Shown: piece after piece, positions 54,122 through 63,080 of the stretch | How the letters are laid out: each line of letters begins with the position of its first letter | Numbering within the stretch: the stretch's first letter is position 1 | Origin: Clostridiaceae bacterium DTU079 | Lineage (GTDB): Bacteria; Bacillota; Clostridia; Acetivibrionales; Acetivibrionaceae | Reading direction: 5' to 3' | Length of the DNA stretch: 64,000 nucleotides | Assembly: GCA_001512505.1 (NCBI GenBank) | Contig: LFSC01000056.1 | Location: 8,160 to 72,159 of the forward strand | The notes under the pieces: generated by a model | What the model was told of the DNA's origin: nothing | Databases searched by the model: none | What the model saw: only the letters and a program-made list of their open reading frames with translations | Program-made: the position numbers and the translations under genes

Positions 54122-54165
54122 AAAAGCACTATCATATGTTAATCATAAACCAAATGATAGTGCTT
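54122..54165 (-). terminator. Terminator of spoIVA
   Basis: AAGCACTATCAT and ATGATAGTGCTT form a 12-bp perfect stem with an 18-base loop; on the minus strand TTTTA follows. Confidence 0.75.
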
Positions 54166-54187
54166 AATGAATCCGAAGTATATCAAA

Positions 54188-55666
54188 TCACAGAATGATG
54201 CAGATAAGTCCTCCGCTTCCCTCATTTATTATTTTCTGTAGAGTCTCCTGCAATCTCAATTGGGCGCCGTCGGGCATCCTGAAAAGTTTGTTTTGCAGCC
54301 CTTCGTTCACAAGCTCATGCAGGGATTTGCCGAAAATATTGGATTGCCAGAGCTTCTCCGGTTCACTCTCAAATTCTTTAAGAAGATAATTCACCAATTC
54401 CTCCGATTGCTTTTCCGTTCCCACCAGAGGAGCAATTTCCGTTTCTATATCTGCCCGGATCATATGGATGGAAGGTGCACTTGCCCTGAGCTTAACGCCA
54501 AACCTGTTGCCCTGTTTAATTATCTCAGGCTCTTCCAGAGAAAGCTCTTCCAATTGAGGTGTAACAATACCATAGCCTTTTTGCTTGACATCATACAATG
54601 CTTCCCTAACCTTGTCATATTCTTTCTTAATTTTGGCAAGGTCAGTCATAAGAGATACAAGCTCATATTCCCCATTAATCTCAAGTCCGGTCCTTTCACT
54701 TAAGATGCGGTAAAACAAACCATCCTGTTCGTTTATTTCCATATATGCCGTTCCGGTTCCAAGATTGATTTTATCAATATAAGCCCGTTTTATAAACTCC
54801 CAATTATCAAAGCCGGACATTGCAGCTTTTATTTCACGAATCTTTGTAATTCCTCTAAATGCCTCCTTTATGGCATTTATCATATCAATTCTCAGCCAAT
54901 GGTCTTCTTCCAAAGATTCGATCCATTTCGGTATATTTATACCGATTTCCTTAATCGGGAACTCAAACAATACCTTTTCCATTATAGTATTGAGATCCTC
55001 GATCCTAAGCTGGGCACAATTGGTTCCGATGACCGGTACATTATATTTGGCTTCAAGCTCCTGCCTAAGCTTTTCTGTATCAGGATCCATAGGATTAACC
55101 GCATTCAAGATTATTACAAACGGCTTGTTGATTTCCTTTAATTCCTTAACTACACGTTCCTCCGCTTCCACATAGTCTTCCCTGTCAATATCGGTTATAC
55201 TTCCGTCGGTTGTAATTACCAAACCGATTGTGGAGTGGTCGTTAATAACCTTTTTTGTACCGATTTCAGCGGCCTGTACAAACGGTATCTGTTCATCGAA
55301 CCATGGTGTGGATACCATTCTGGGTGCATCATTTTCCATATGCCCTATAGCACCTTTTACCATATAACCTACACAGTCAACCAGTCTTACCTTGAACTGC
55401 ACATTTTCGTCCAGCTCAATCTTAACCGCTTCATTGGGTACAAATTTAGGTTCCGTGGTCATGATTGTACGTCCGGAAGCACTTTGAGGAAGCTCATCCT
55501 TTGCCCGTTCTCTTGAAAACTCATTTTCTATATTAGGTATAACCATTAAGTCCATAAATCTTTTAATAAAAGTGGACTTTCCTGTCCTCACAGGACCTAC
55601 AACACCAATATATATATCTCCCTGCGTTCTTTCAGATATCTGCTGGTATATATCGTATTTATCCAC
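54188..55666 (-). CDS. spoIVA: Stage IV sporulation protein A (spore coat ATPase)
   Basis: A 492-residue protein, the same length as the Bacillus one. It polymerises with ATP on the forespore surface as the base layer of the spore coat. GVVGPVRTGKSTFIKRFMDL is the Walker A region, VDCVGYMVKGAIGHMEN the switch II-like region and VITTDGSITDIDRE the next block. The end GGLICIIL is the hydrophobic C-terminus that binds SpoVM. The GTG at 55666 has GGGGGG 7 bases upstream and gives the usual (M)DKYDIYxxIxERT start; the track start is a TTG two codons earlier. Expression would be under sigma-E. Confidence 0.96.
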   Translation of the reverse strand: MDKYDIYQQISERTQGDIYIGVVGPVRTGKSTFIKRFMDLMVIPNIENEFSRERAKDELPQSASGRTIMTTEPKFVPNEAVKIELDENVQFKVRLVDCVGYMVKGAIGHMENDAPRMVSTPWFDEQIPFVQAAEIGTKKVINDHSTIGLVITTDGSITDIDREDYVEAEERVVKELKEINKPFVIILNAVNPMDPDTEKLRQELEAKYNVPVIGTNCAQLRIEDLNTIMEKVLFEFPIKEIGINIPKWIESLEEDHWLRIDMINAIKEAFRGITKIREIKAAMSGFDNWEFIKRAYIDKINLGTGTAYMEINEQDGLFYRILSERTGLEINGEYELVSLMTDLAKIKKEYDKVREALYDVKQKGYGIVTPQLEELSLEEPEIIKQGNRFGVKLRASAPSIHMIRADIETEIAPLVGTEKQSEELVNYLLKEFESEPEKLWQSNIFGKSLHELVNEGLQNKLFRMPDGAQLRLQETLQKIINEGSGGLICIIL

Positions 55667-56083
55667 CCGCAAACCCCCCTTGCTTTATTTGAAGCTTATT
55701 GTCTTCAATTGATTTTTCACCCAAAACTTAAGCCAGCATATGATAATACCGTTTTGGATGCATTTATTTCAAACTGTATTGAATATTATCATCCAGTGCT
55801 TTTAACATAAAGGATTTTAATCCTGCGAAATGTTAAAACGCACTTCCTTTGTTTCGTTCCCGAATGCAAAAAATTATTTTCGCTTACGGGACATTGATTT
55901 TTTTAAGATCAAAGCTTAAGTTTTAAGTACTAGTACCCTTATCAATATAAATATATTGTCTATATTCTTTTAATATTACAAAAAGTAGAACAAAGCTAAG
56001 AAAAATGTTCCAAAAACTTTAGTTTGGCAGCCAAGAAACTTTAAATACCGGTTTCAATTTATTTCCGGTAAATAAAAAAAGTG
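55667..56083. other. Intergenic region upstream of spoIVA
   Basis: About 420 AT-rich bases between spoIVA and the gpsA terminator. It should hold the sporulation promoter, but I could not pick a convincing sigma-E pair. No ORF with a ribosome binding site. A short palindrome GTACTAGTAC is present near 55928. Confidence 0.4.
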
Positions 56084-56116
56084 GGCAGATATTTTAAATC
56101 CGCTCACTTTTTTATT
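56084..56116 (-). terminator. Terminator of der-plsY-gpsA
   Basis: AAAAAAGTGGGC and GCTCACTTTTTT pair (one G-T) just after the gpsA stop. Confidence 0.75.
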
Positions 56117-56135
56117 ATCTTTGATATCAATAGCT

Positions 56136-57152
56136 TTAAACTTGCTTATCCCACAGCTCCATGGCCTCATTTTTCTTATTTCTCATCATAAGGTCGGACA
56201 CGGCCACTTTGGCATTCTTCCCGTTGAATAATACCTCATATGCCTCAAAAGTTATGGGCATTGTCACACCTTTTTTATTTGCAAGCTCATATGCAGCTTT
56301 AGTGGTTGTAACTCCCTCAACAACCATTTTTACCTCATCCACGGCTTCTTTCAACGACTTACCCTGTCCTATCAATATTCCTGCCCTGCGGTTTCTGCTA
56401 TGCATACTGGTGCAGGTAACAATAAGGTCTCCAAAACCGCTAAGGCCGGCAAAAGTCTGCGGATTTGCCCCCATAGTAACTCCCAGTCTTGAAATTTCAG
56501 CAATTCCCCTTGTCATCAACGCCGCTTTGGTATTGTCGCCAAACCCGAGTCCATCGGAAATTCCGGCACATAAGGCAATAACATTTTTGAGTGCTCCTCC
56601 CAGCTCAACTCCAATAACATCGGAATTGGTATATACCCTAAACTTCGGAGTCATGAAAACATCCTGAACAAATTCCGCTGCTTTAATATCTTCGGAAGCC
56701 GCCACTACCGTAGTAGGAATATCCTTTGCCACCTCTTCAGCGTGACTGGGCCCGGACAATACCACAGTTTTTGCCTTCGGCAATTCCTGTTTTAAAACCT
56801 CCGACATTCTTAATCCCGTTCCCTCTTCCAGTCCTTTTGAACAGCTTACAATTATCGTATCATCTTTTATATACTTAGATATATCCTTGGAAACCTTTCT
56901 GGTTATCTGCGACGGCACTACCATAACCGCTACTTGTGCGCCGTTTAAACACTCTTCCATGTCGCCGGTACATAACACACCTTCAGGAACAAGGGTTCCC
57001 GGCAGTTTATGTAAATGTTCTCTTTTTTCATTAATCATTTTGATTTCATCTTCAAAGGCAGACCACATATAAACTCTGTGCCCGGCCTTTGCCAGCAAAA
57101 CGGCCAAAGCCGTCCCCCAGCTTCCTGCACCGATTACAGATATTTTGTTCAT
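56136..57152 (-). CDS. gpsA: Glycerol-3-phosphate dehydrogenase [NAD(P)+]
   Basis: A 338-residue cytoplasmic enzyme that reduces dihydroxyacetone phosphate to sn-glycerol 3-phosphate for phospholipids. The nucleotide-binding loop is ISVIGAGSWGTALAV; the catalytic domain has ELGGALKNVIALCAGISDGLG with the active-site Lys, and AGLSGFGDLIVTCTS. The ATG at 57152 has AGGAGG 9 bases upstream. It follows plsY by 13 bases, which uses its product. Confidence 0.95.
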   Translation of the reverse strand: MNKISVIGAGSWGTALAVLLAKAGHRVYMWSAFEDEIKMINEKREHLHKLPGTLVPEGVLCTGDMEECLNGAQVAVMVVPSQITRKVSKDISKYIKDDTIIVSCSKGLEEGTGLRMSEVLKQELPKAKTVVLSGPSHAEEVAKDIPTTVVAASEDIKAAEFVQDVFMTPKFRVYTNSDVIGVELGGALKNVIALCAGISDGLGFGDNTKAALMTRGIAEISRLGVTMGANPQTFAGLSGFGDLIVTCTSMHSRNRRAGILIGQGKSLKEAVDEVKMVVEGVTTTKAAYELANKKGVTMPITFEAYEVLFNGKNAKVAVSDLMMRNKKNEAMELWDKQV

Positions 57153-57165
57153 CCTATACAACCTC

Positions 57166-57825
57166 CTAAGCTTCTCTCTTTTTGTCCCCTAATTTATTCT
57201 CGGTACCATTTAACAGCCTTTTAATATTCGAGCTATGTCTCAATATGACAAGAACAGCTACGAAAACTGCAAACACAATGTATTCCAAGCCTTTTCCCAT
57301 AAACGCAATAAGAAAGGGAAAAACCGCGGCGGCAATTATCGATCCCAATGATACATATCTGGTCAATGCGACAACCACCAGGAATATACCCAAAAGAATC
57401 AGACCTTGAATGGGAGCTGCTATCAATATAACGGCAAAAGTAGTTAATACTCCTTTACCGCCCTTAAAACCGAAATAAAGCGGCCAGTTATGCCCCAATA
57501 CCGACCCCGTACCTCCGGTCAAAACTCCAATTGCCATATGTTCCTTCAGCCAATCGGGTTCCGCTGCATTAAGACCTGCTTTAAAGATATAGTAACCGGC
57601 GACACATGCCAAAATTCCCTTTAGCAAATCCCCGATTATTACAAGCAAAGCCGGAAGCTTTCCCAATGTCCTCAAGGTATTTGTCATTCCGGCATTGCCG
57701 CTTCCATGTTTCCTCACATCAACACCATAGAACTTGCCCACTATAAGGGATGTATTGGCACTTCCAAGAAGATATCCCGCCAACAGGGCAAGCACAAGTT
57801 TTATTATGACCCAAACCAAATACAT
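57166..57825 (-). CDS. plsY: Glycerol-3-phosphate acyltransferase PlsY
   Basis: A 219-residue membrane enzyme with about five helices that acylates glycerol 3-phosphate using acyl-phosphate. The three family motifs are visible: GSANTSLIVGK, GSGNAGMTNTLRTLG (phosphate binding) and GHNWPLYFGFKGGKGVLT. The ATG overlaps the der stop (TGATG). Its partners PlsX and GpsA supply substrates, and gpsA is adjacent. Confidence 0.95.
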   Translation of the reverse strand: MYLVWVIIKLVLALLAGYLLGSANTSLIVGKFYGVDVRKHGSGNAGMTNTLRTLGKLPALLVIIGDLLKGILACVAGYYIFKAGLNAAEPDWLKEHMAIGVLTGGTGSVLGHNWPLYFGFKGGKGVLTTFAVILIAAPIQGLILLGIFLVVVALTRYVSLGSIIAAAVFPFLIAFMGKGLEYIVFAVFVAVLVILRHSSNIKRLLNGTENKLGDKKREA

Positions 57826-59147
57826 CACTCCTTTTCTTTTTCTCTGAGTATAAACCTTATCGGAGTTCCCTCAAATCCAAAACTCTTTCTTATTTGATTT
57901 TCAAGATACCTTTCATAAGAATAATGCATTAATTCCATATCGTTTATAAATAAAATAAATGAAGGCGGTTTCACGGATGCTTGTGTCATATAGTATATCT
58001 TGAGCCTCTTTCCTTTGTCCGAAGGCGGCTGTACTATTGCCACAGCCTGGTTTAGAATATCGTTTAGTACCCCGGTGGAAATCCTTAATGCTGCCTGCTC
58101 TGCTACTTTCTTTATCAATTCGTAAATTTTATCAACCCTTTGCCCGGTTTGGGCGGAAATGAAAATAACAGGTGCATACAGCATAAAGCCCAATTTTTCA
58201 TAAACCGTTTTTCGGTATTCTTCCAATGTACCGGTCTCTTTTTCGACTAAATCCCACTTATTTACAACTATTATCGATGCTTTCCCCTGTTCATGAGCAT
58301 ATCCGGCAATCTTAGTATCCTGCTCGGTAACCCCTTCCTGGGCATCAATCAATATAAGGCAAACATCCGCCCTTTCAATGGCTGTCCATGACCTAATGGT
58401 GCTGTACTTTTCTATGCTTTCGTTAATCTTGCTCTTCCTTCTTATTCCGGCAGTATCGATAAAAACAAATTTACCGTACTCGTTTTCAAAAAAGGTGTCA
58501 ATGGCATCCCTTGTGGTTCCCGGAATATCACTGACAATAACCCTATCCTCTCCCATTATCCTGTTGATAAGGGATGATTTTCCCACATTAGGTTTTCCCA
58601 CCACCGCAACACGGATGGCATCCTCGTCATAGTCGTCCTGATCATCTTCAGGAAAATATTTATAAACTTCATCCAGCAGATCCCCGATTCCCAGACCGTG
58701 AAGCGAAGAAATGGTCATCATTTCACCCAGACCAAGGTTATAAAACTCATAAACATCCGATGGAGGCTCTCCCACCTTATCAACTTTGTTGACTGTAAGA
58801 ATAACCGGCTTTTTCGTTTTTCTAAGCATATTGCTGACTTCCCTGTCGGAAGCGGTTATTCCGTCCTTCATATCAACCATAAAAATAATAACGTCAGCAG
58901 TTTCAATCGCTATTTCAGCCTGTCTCTTCATCTGCTGCATTATCTTGTCCTCGGCATAAGGCTCAATACCACCGGTGTCTATAAGAGTAAATTTTCGGTT
59001 TCGCCATTCCACCTCAGTGTATATCCTGTCCCTGGTTACTCCCGGTGTATCTTCAACAATGGAAATTCTCTTTCCGGCCAGATAATTAAAAAAAGTCGAC
59101 TTACCGACATTAGGTCTTCCTACCACTGCAACTACAGGTTTCGGCAA
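57825..59147 (-). CDS. der: Ribosome-assembly GTPase Der (EngA)
   Basis: A 440-residue GTPase with two tandem G domains ([16 protein letters not shown] and [16 protein letters not shown], each with DTxG and NKxD: NKVDKVG, NKWDLVE) and a C-terminal KH-like domain. It acts in 50S subunit maturation. The chosen start is the TTG at 59147, eight codons into the ORF-track frame, because GGAGGGAG lies 5 bases upstream and the product then begins [11 protein letters not shown] as in other Der proteins. Confidence 0.95.
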   Translation of the reverse strand: MPKPVVAVVGRPNVGKSTFFNYLAGKRISIVEDTPGVTRDRIYTEVEWRNRKFTLIDTGGIEPYAEDKIMQQMKRQAEIAIETADVIIFMVDMKDGITASDREVSNMLRKTKKPVILTVNKVDKVGEPPSDVYEFYNLGLGEMMTISSLHGLGIGDLLDEVYKYFPEDDQDDYDEDAIRVAVVGKPNVGKSSLINRIMGEDRVIVSDIPGTTRDAIDTFFENEYGKFVFIDTAGIRRKSKINESIEKYSTIRSWTAIERADVCLILIDAQEGVTEQDTKIAGYAHEQGKASIIVVNKWDLVEKETGTLEEYRKTVYEKLGFMLYAPVIFISAQTGQRVDKIYELIKKVAEQAALRISTGVLNDILNQAVAIVQPPSDKGKRLKIYYMTQASVKPPSFILFINDMELMHYSYERYLENQIRKSFGFEGTPIRFILREKEKE

Positions 59148-59331
59148 TTTATCTCCCTCCAAATCCAATAATGCAAAAATCCGTTTCCATATCTCTTTAT
59201 ATTTATAATTTTATTTATTTTCCTCTATGATAATCAATCTTAATCCGCTATTTAGGAAACTTTGCTCCATAAAATTTTGTCATTTTCTCTTTAACTCATA
59301 AACTGTAGCAATAACAAATCGAGCAATTACA

Positions 59332-60654
59332 TTATAAAGTAATTCCCAGTATTTTTTCAATAAAATCCTTTCCACAATTATCTACAACTGTAACCTTAAT
59401 ACCCAATTCCTTCTCAATCATCTTTACGGTATAATCATCAAGAAAAACCTCTTCGCCGGATCTTAACATGCTTCTCGATATCAAAAGCTCTTCGCCCAAG
59501 TCTTTGTTTAATAGCTGTTTTACCAGATCCTGCCCTGTAATAAGTCCCGTTACAGTTACATTTTCTCCAAAAAACTCATTCCTTATTTTATAAACATTAA
59601 CATTCAAATTTTTATATTTATTTTGAAGGATATCCGCCAATTCTTTAATATATTTATAGGATGAAACTCCGGTCGGTATTGAAATTTCTCTTTTCTTTTC
59701 CAGCGTAAAATCCAGTTGTCCGAAATATTCATAAAATTCCTGCCTTAACATCGCAATAAGTCCCACACCGTTTTCTATTTGAGGAAATTCCTCATATGCA
59801 GAATATTCCGGTATCGGAATCTCTGACATAATATAAAACTCATCCGCCGGATATACAACTCTGGATCCCTTATCTTGAAGAAGCTTTTTCTGCCAGGCTT
59901 CCACCTGTTCTATAACCTTTCGGGAAGACTCTTTGTCATAGGGCTTCAAATATGTTAAACCCTCACGATACTTTGTCAATCCGACGGGAACGACGGAAAT
60001 GCTGTTCATGACCGGATAAAGAGATGAAAGATCCTCAATTGACTTATCCAACTCAGACCCATCATTTATATCCCTGCATAATACTATTTGAGTATTAACC
60101 GTTATTCCTCCGTCTACCAATCTTTTTATTCTATTCATGATGTCCCCGGCAAATTTGTTGTTTAGCATAAATATTCTCAATTCAGGATTGGTTGTATGCA
60201 CGGAAATATTAATCGGAGACATTTTGTATTTTATAATCCTGTCTATATCGGCTGAGCCCATATTTGTCAAAGTCACATAATTGCCCATAAAAAAAGACAG
60301 CCTGGAATCATCGTCTTTAAAATAAAGAGTTTCTCTCATTCCTTTGGGCAATTGATCTATAAAGCAAAAAATACACTTATTTCGGCAGCTTTTTGCATCA
60401 TCAAGCATTAAATTCTCAAATTCAATGCCCAAGTCTTCATACTCATCTTTCTCAATTTCTACTTCCCAGATTTCTCCGCCCTTTTTCTGAACCTCCAACA
60501 AGATGGACTCATTGGCAATTAGAAATCTATAGTCAAATATATCAATTATTTTTTCTCCGTTTATAGATAGTATCAGGTCTCCTTTCTCAAGACCTGCCTC
60601 TTCTGCAATGCTGCCCGAAACAACATTGGTTATCGGTATCGGTTTATACTTCAA
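59332..60654 (-). CDS. DUF512 radical SAM protein with PDZ domain
   Basis: A 440-residue protein: N-terminal PDZ domain (VSGSIAEEAGLEKGDLILSI), a radical-SAM type cluster motif CRNKCIFCFIDQL (CxxxCxFC), and the C-terminal DUF512. Family members, TIGR03279-like, are widespread in Firmicutes and of unknown function. The TTG at 60654 has GGAGG 9 bases upstream. It lies between der and rpmF with its own spacing, so it may be transcribed from its own promoter. Confidence 0.85.
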   Translation of the reverse strand: MKYKPIPITNVVSGSIAEEAGLEKGDLILSINGEKIIDIFDYRFLIANESILLEVQKKGGEIWEVEIEKDEYEDLGIEFENLMLDDAKSCRNKCIFCFIDQLPKGMRETLYFKDDDSRLSFFMGNYVTLTNMGSADIDRIIKYKMSPINISVHTTNPELRIFMLNNKFAGDIMNRIKRLVDGGITVNTQIVLCRDINDGSELDKSIEDLSSLYPVMNSISVVPVGLTKYREGLTYLKPYDKESSRKVIEQVEAWQKKLLQDKGSRVVYPADEFYIMSEIPIPEYSAYEEFPQIENGVGLIAMLRQEFYEYFGQLDFTLEKKREISIPTGVSSYKYIKELADILQNKYKNLNVNVYKIRNEFFGENVTVTGLITGQDLVKQLLNKDLGEELLISRSMLRSGEEVFLDDYTVKMIEKELGIKVTVVDNCGKDFIEKILGITL

Positions 60655-60718
60655 AACCCAAGTCCTCCCTATTTCTAATAAAAAGCAGGAAACTTCAAAT
60701 TTATTAATCCCTTCTAAG

Positions 60719-60748
60719 CAAAAAGCAGCAGGTTTAACTGCTGCTTTT
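60719..60748 (-). terminator. Terminator of the DUF177-rpmF operon
   Basis: AAAAGCAGCAG and CTGCTGCTTTT around GTTTAA, 4 bases after the rpmF stop, with T5 on the minus strand. Confidence 0.85.
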
Positions 60749-60751
60749 ACT

Positions 60752-60952
60752 CTATTCTACGCTTAGAACCTCAATTGCTTTACGTTCTCCTTTACGTACT
60801 ACTGTATAATGCCCACACTCTTTACAAACTCTATGAAGCAGCTTTAAGGAGTGACAACGAGGACACTCAACCAAATTTGGTGCTGACAGCTTCCATTGAG
60901 ATCTTCTTTTTCCCGTTCTCGCTTTAGACCATTTACGTTTTGGATTTGCCAT
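60752..60952 (-). CDS. rpmF: Ribosomal protein L32
   Basis: A 66-residue 50S protein. MANPKRKWSKARTGKRRSQW is the conserved start and a zinc ribbon is present (CPRCHSLKLLHRVC and CKEC pattern). It is paired with the DUF177 gene upstream, the usual arrangement. GGAGGTG precedes its ATG. Confidence 0.97.
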   Translation of the reverse strand: MANPKRKWSKARTGKRRSQWKLSAPNLVECPRCHSLKLLHRVCKECGHYTVVRKGERKAIEVLSVE

Positions 60953-61059
60953 GACTTACACCTCCTCATCCCATACAACAATCCATTGTATACTAAGTAA
61001 AATCCAGTACTCATCGCGGGTACTCAATTTTATAATCATAATACATTTTAAATAAACAT

Positions 61060-61569
61060 TTAAGCATCCAAACTGCCCTTAAAAAAGTCCTTCAGTATAC
61101 TCATACGCGGGTCTGTTTCGTCATCGGAGCATTCACACTTGCCCTTGTTAAGATTTACCCCGCACTTCGGGCAAAAACCCTTGCACTCGTCATCACATAT
61201 CTGCCTGACGGGAAGGTTGAGTATTATATTGTCCTTTATTACTTTATCCAGCTCAACATACTTGCCCTGATATGTATATTGCTCATCGGTTTTATTGCTG
61301 TCTTCCTCAATAAAGTCCTCTTGTATATCTATGCGAACTATCGACTCAATATCTTTCAAGCATCGGGAACAATTTGTCCGATATTCGGCCACCAAATGAC
61401 CGTCAAGCTTAATAACACCTCCGGCATTTACCAACCTGCCCTTAAAGCTTACCGGCCGGTCGACGATAAAATCTCCCAGCGCAATAGTACTTTCCTCCAA
61501 CGGTTCATTAAGCTCAATATCCAGTGATGCTCCATCGCTCTTTAAAATATTTGATATGTCTATTTTCAC
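61060..61569 (-). CDS. yceD: DUF177 (YceD) protein
   Basis: A 169-residue protein of the YceD/DUF177 family, linked to ribosomal RNA accumulation in other bacteria and almost always encoded before rpmF. Two Cys pairs are visible: CSRCLKDIE, and a later CDDECKGFCPKCGVNLNKGKCEC, suggesting zinc binding. The GTG at 61569 is chosen since GAGGTG lies 6 bases upstream; the ATG at 61575 has no spacing to it. A perfect sigma-A promoter lies 31 bases upstream. Confidence 0.88.
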   Translation of the reverse strand: MKIDISNILKSDGASLDIELNEPLEESTIALGDFIVDRPVSFKGRLVNAGGVIKLDGHLVAEYRTNCSRCLKDIESIVRIDIQEDFIEEDSNKTDEQYTYQGKYVELDKVIKDNIILNLPVRQICDDECKGFCPKCGVNLNKGKCECSDDETDPRMSILKDFFKGSLDA

Positions 61570-61599
61570 ATTCATCACCTCTTAAAACCGACAGTGAAT

Positions 61600-61628
61600 A
61601 TTATACTAACTAATAATTCACATGTCAA
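61600..61628 (-). promoter_or_regulatory. Consensus promoter of DUF177-rpmF
   Basis: On the minus strand TTGACA (61628-61623), a 17-base spacer and TATAAT (61605-61600), a full consensus match, as expected for a ribosomal protein operon. Confidence 0.88.
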
Positions 61629-61745
61629 GAATTATGTGAGAACCTTTTTTCTTTATTATCACACAATTGTATAAAATAATACACTTAGAATAAGTATCCG
61701 GCAATTAAGAATATTGCTGTACCTATCATCCCGGTATCCCCATAT

Positions 61746-62951
61746 TTAATGACAGCTTTTAACCCTATACCTTTCAACTGCCACAGACGCTATCAGGAAT
61801 ATACCCGTCATAATTGCAAGAACCGCAATATGCGGCAATATGGAGCCAATACCCATATTGGCACCCACGATATTGGTTAAAGCCTTAACCGCCCAGTATT
61901 GAGGAAAAATCATTGCAGCCTTCTGCATAAATTCGGGAACTATTTCCAAAGGCCAATAACATCCCGCCAGCATGGATGTAGATATAATAAATACCGAAGA
62001 ATAAGCCGCCAGCTGTGCATTTGATTTTACAACCGAAGAAAGCAGTATTCCCATTGTTGTAATACACATAAGATATACACTTATCAGAAGTATGCTTGCT
62101 AAAAAAGAATTTCCCCAATTAACTCCCAGGACAAAGCGTCCGAAAAGTATTAATATGCCTACTTGAATCCAGCCTTTAAAAAATATTCCAAGAACCTTGC
62201 CCAGTATTATTACCGTTTTGGTAACCGGAGTGGCTGAAAGTCTTTCCCACGTCCTGTTTTTCTTATCCTCAAGTATTACTCCCACACCTATCATGACCGA
62301 AAACATTACAAACATAACGGCTATACCGATAGAGCTTTGGGCCATTCCGTCAAAATCCAAGCTTTCTTCTCCCCCCGACACCCTTATATCCTCCACTATT
62401 ACCGTCGAAGGTCCTTCAAGCTTTTTTTCAAATCTCTCTTCTATCCTGGAAATAATAAAATCCCGGTTTTCCAATTTTGATGTTTCAAGTAAATTATCAA
62501 AATATATCTTTGAATCCTCTTTAATTTTCAATTCTGTTAAAGCAGTACGGATAACCCCTTCCGCTACCGCATATCCCGCCGAAGCAGGCTGTTTTAAAAC
62601 ATATATTCCTGCTTTTCCTTCCCTGATACTATCTGTAAAGTCTCCGGGAATAATAAAGCCTGCCTCCAGCTCCGATTCCTTTATTCCTTCAATCATCTCC
62701 TGCCTGTTCATTTCAAGTGTCTTTATGCTGTTGTTTTGTTTTATTTTTTCAATAAGCTCCCTTACAAAAGCACTATTGTCGTCGGTAGCAATTCCCACAG
62801 GTATTTCGTAAGTTCCGTCCGATTTCCCGCTTCCGTAAGCAAATCCCATTACTACCGTCAAAATTATGGGAATAACGATTATTATCAAAAGGGTTGTTTT
62901 ATCCCTTAAAAGCCGTATCAGATCATACCATGCGATACATAAGATTTTCAC
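61746..62951 (-). CDS. ABC-2 type transporter permease
   Basis: A 401-residue permease of the ABC-2 export family. An N-terminal membrane helix (LLIIIVIPIILTVVMGFAYG) is followed by a large extracytoplasmic region (about residues 45-215) and five more helices near the C-terminus with ATPVTKTVIILGKVLGIFFKG. This layout fits NatB/YhaP-like exporters. The ATPase gene is not in the window and is probably upstream, beyond the right edge. The substrate is unknown. Confidence 0.82.
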   Translation of the reverse strand: MKILCIAWYDLIRLLRDKTTLLIIIVIPIILTVVMGFAYGSGKSDGTYEIPVGIATDDNSAFVRELIEKIKQNNSIKTLEMNRQEMIEGIKESELEAGFIIPGDFTDSIREGKAGIYVLKQPASAGYAVAEGVIRTALTELKIKEDSKIYFDNLLETSKLENRDFIISRIEERFEKKLEGPSTVIVEDIRVSGGEESLDFDGMAQSSIGIAVMFVMFSVMIGVGVILEDKKNRTWERLSATPVTKTVIILGKVLGIFFKGWIQVGILILFGRFVLGVNWGNSFLASILLISVYLMCITTMGILLSSVVKSNAQLAAYSSVFIISTSMLAGCYWPLEIVPEFMQKAAMIFPQYWAVKALTNIVGANMGIGSILPHIAVLAIMTGIFLIASVAVERYRVKSCH

Positions 62952-63080
62952 CTGTTTCGCCTCCTAAGCAATGCTCTACGGTTCCTCGTCGTATTGACAG
63001 GCTATACGACATGCCATGCAATGTTTTTATCATATTCGTTTAGTTTAGTAATTATATATCCAACTTAATATACTTGCCGT

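Noticed and set aside
61579-61745. Terminator hairpin with a mismatched AATTGTGTGA/TCACATAATT stem
   Set aside because: The stem has a mismatch and a long loop, and no T run follows in the needed direction.
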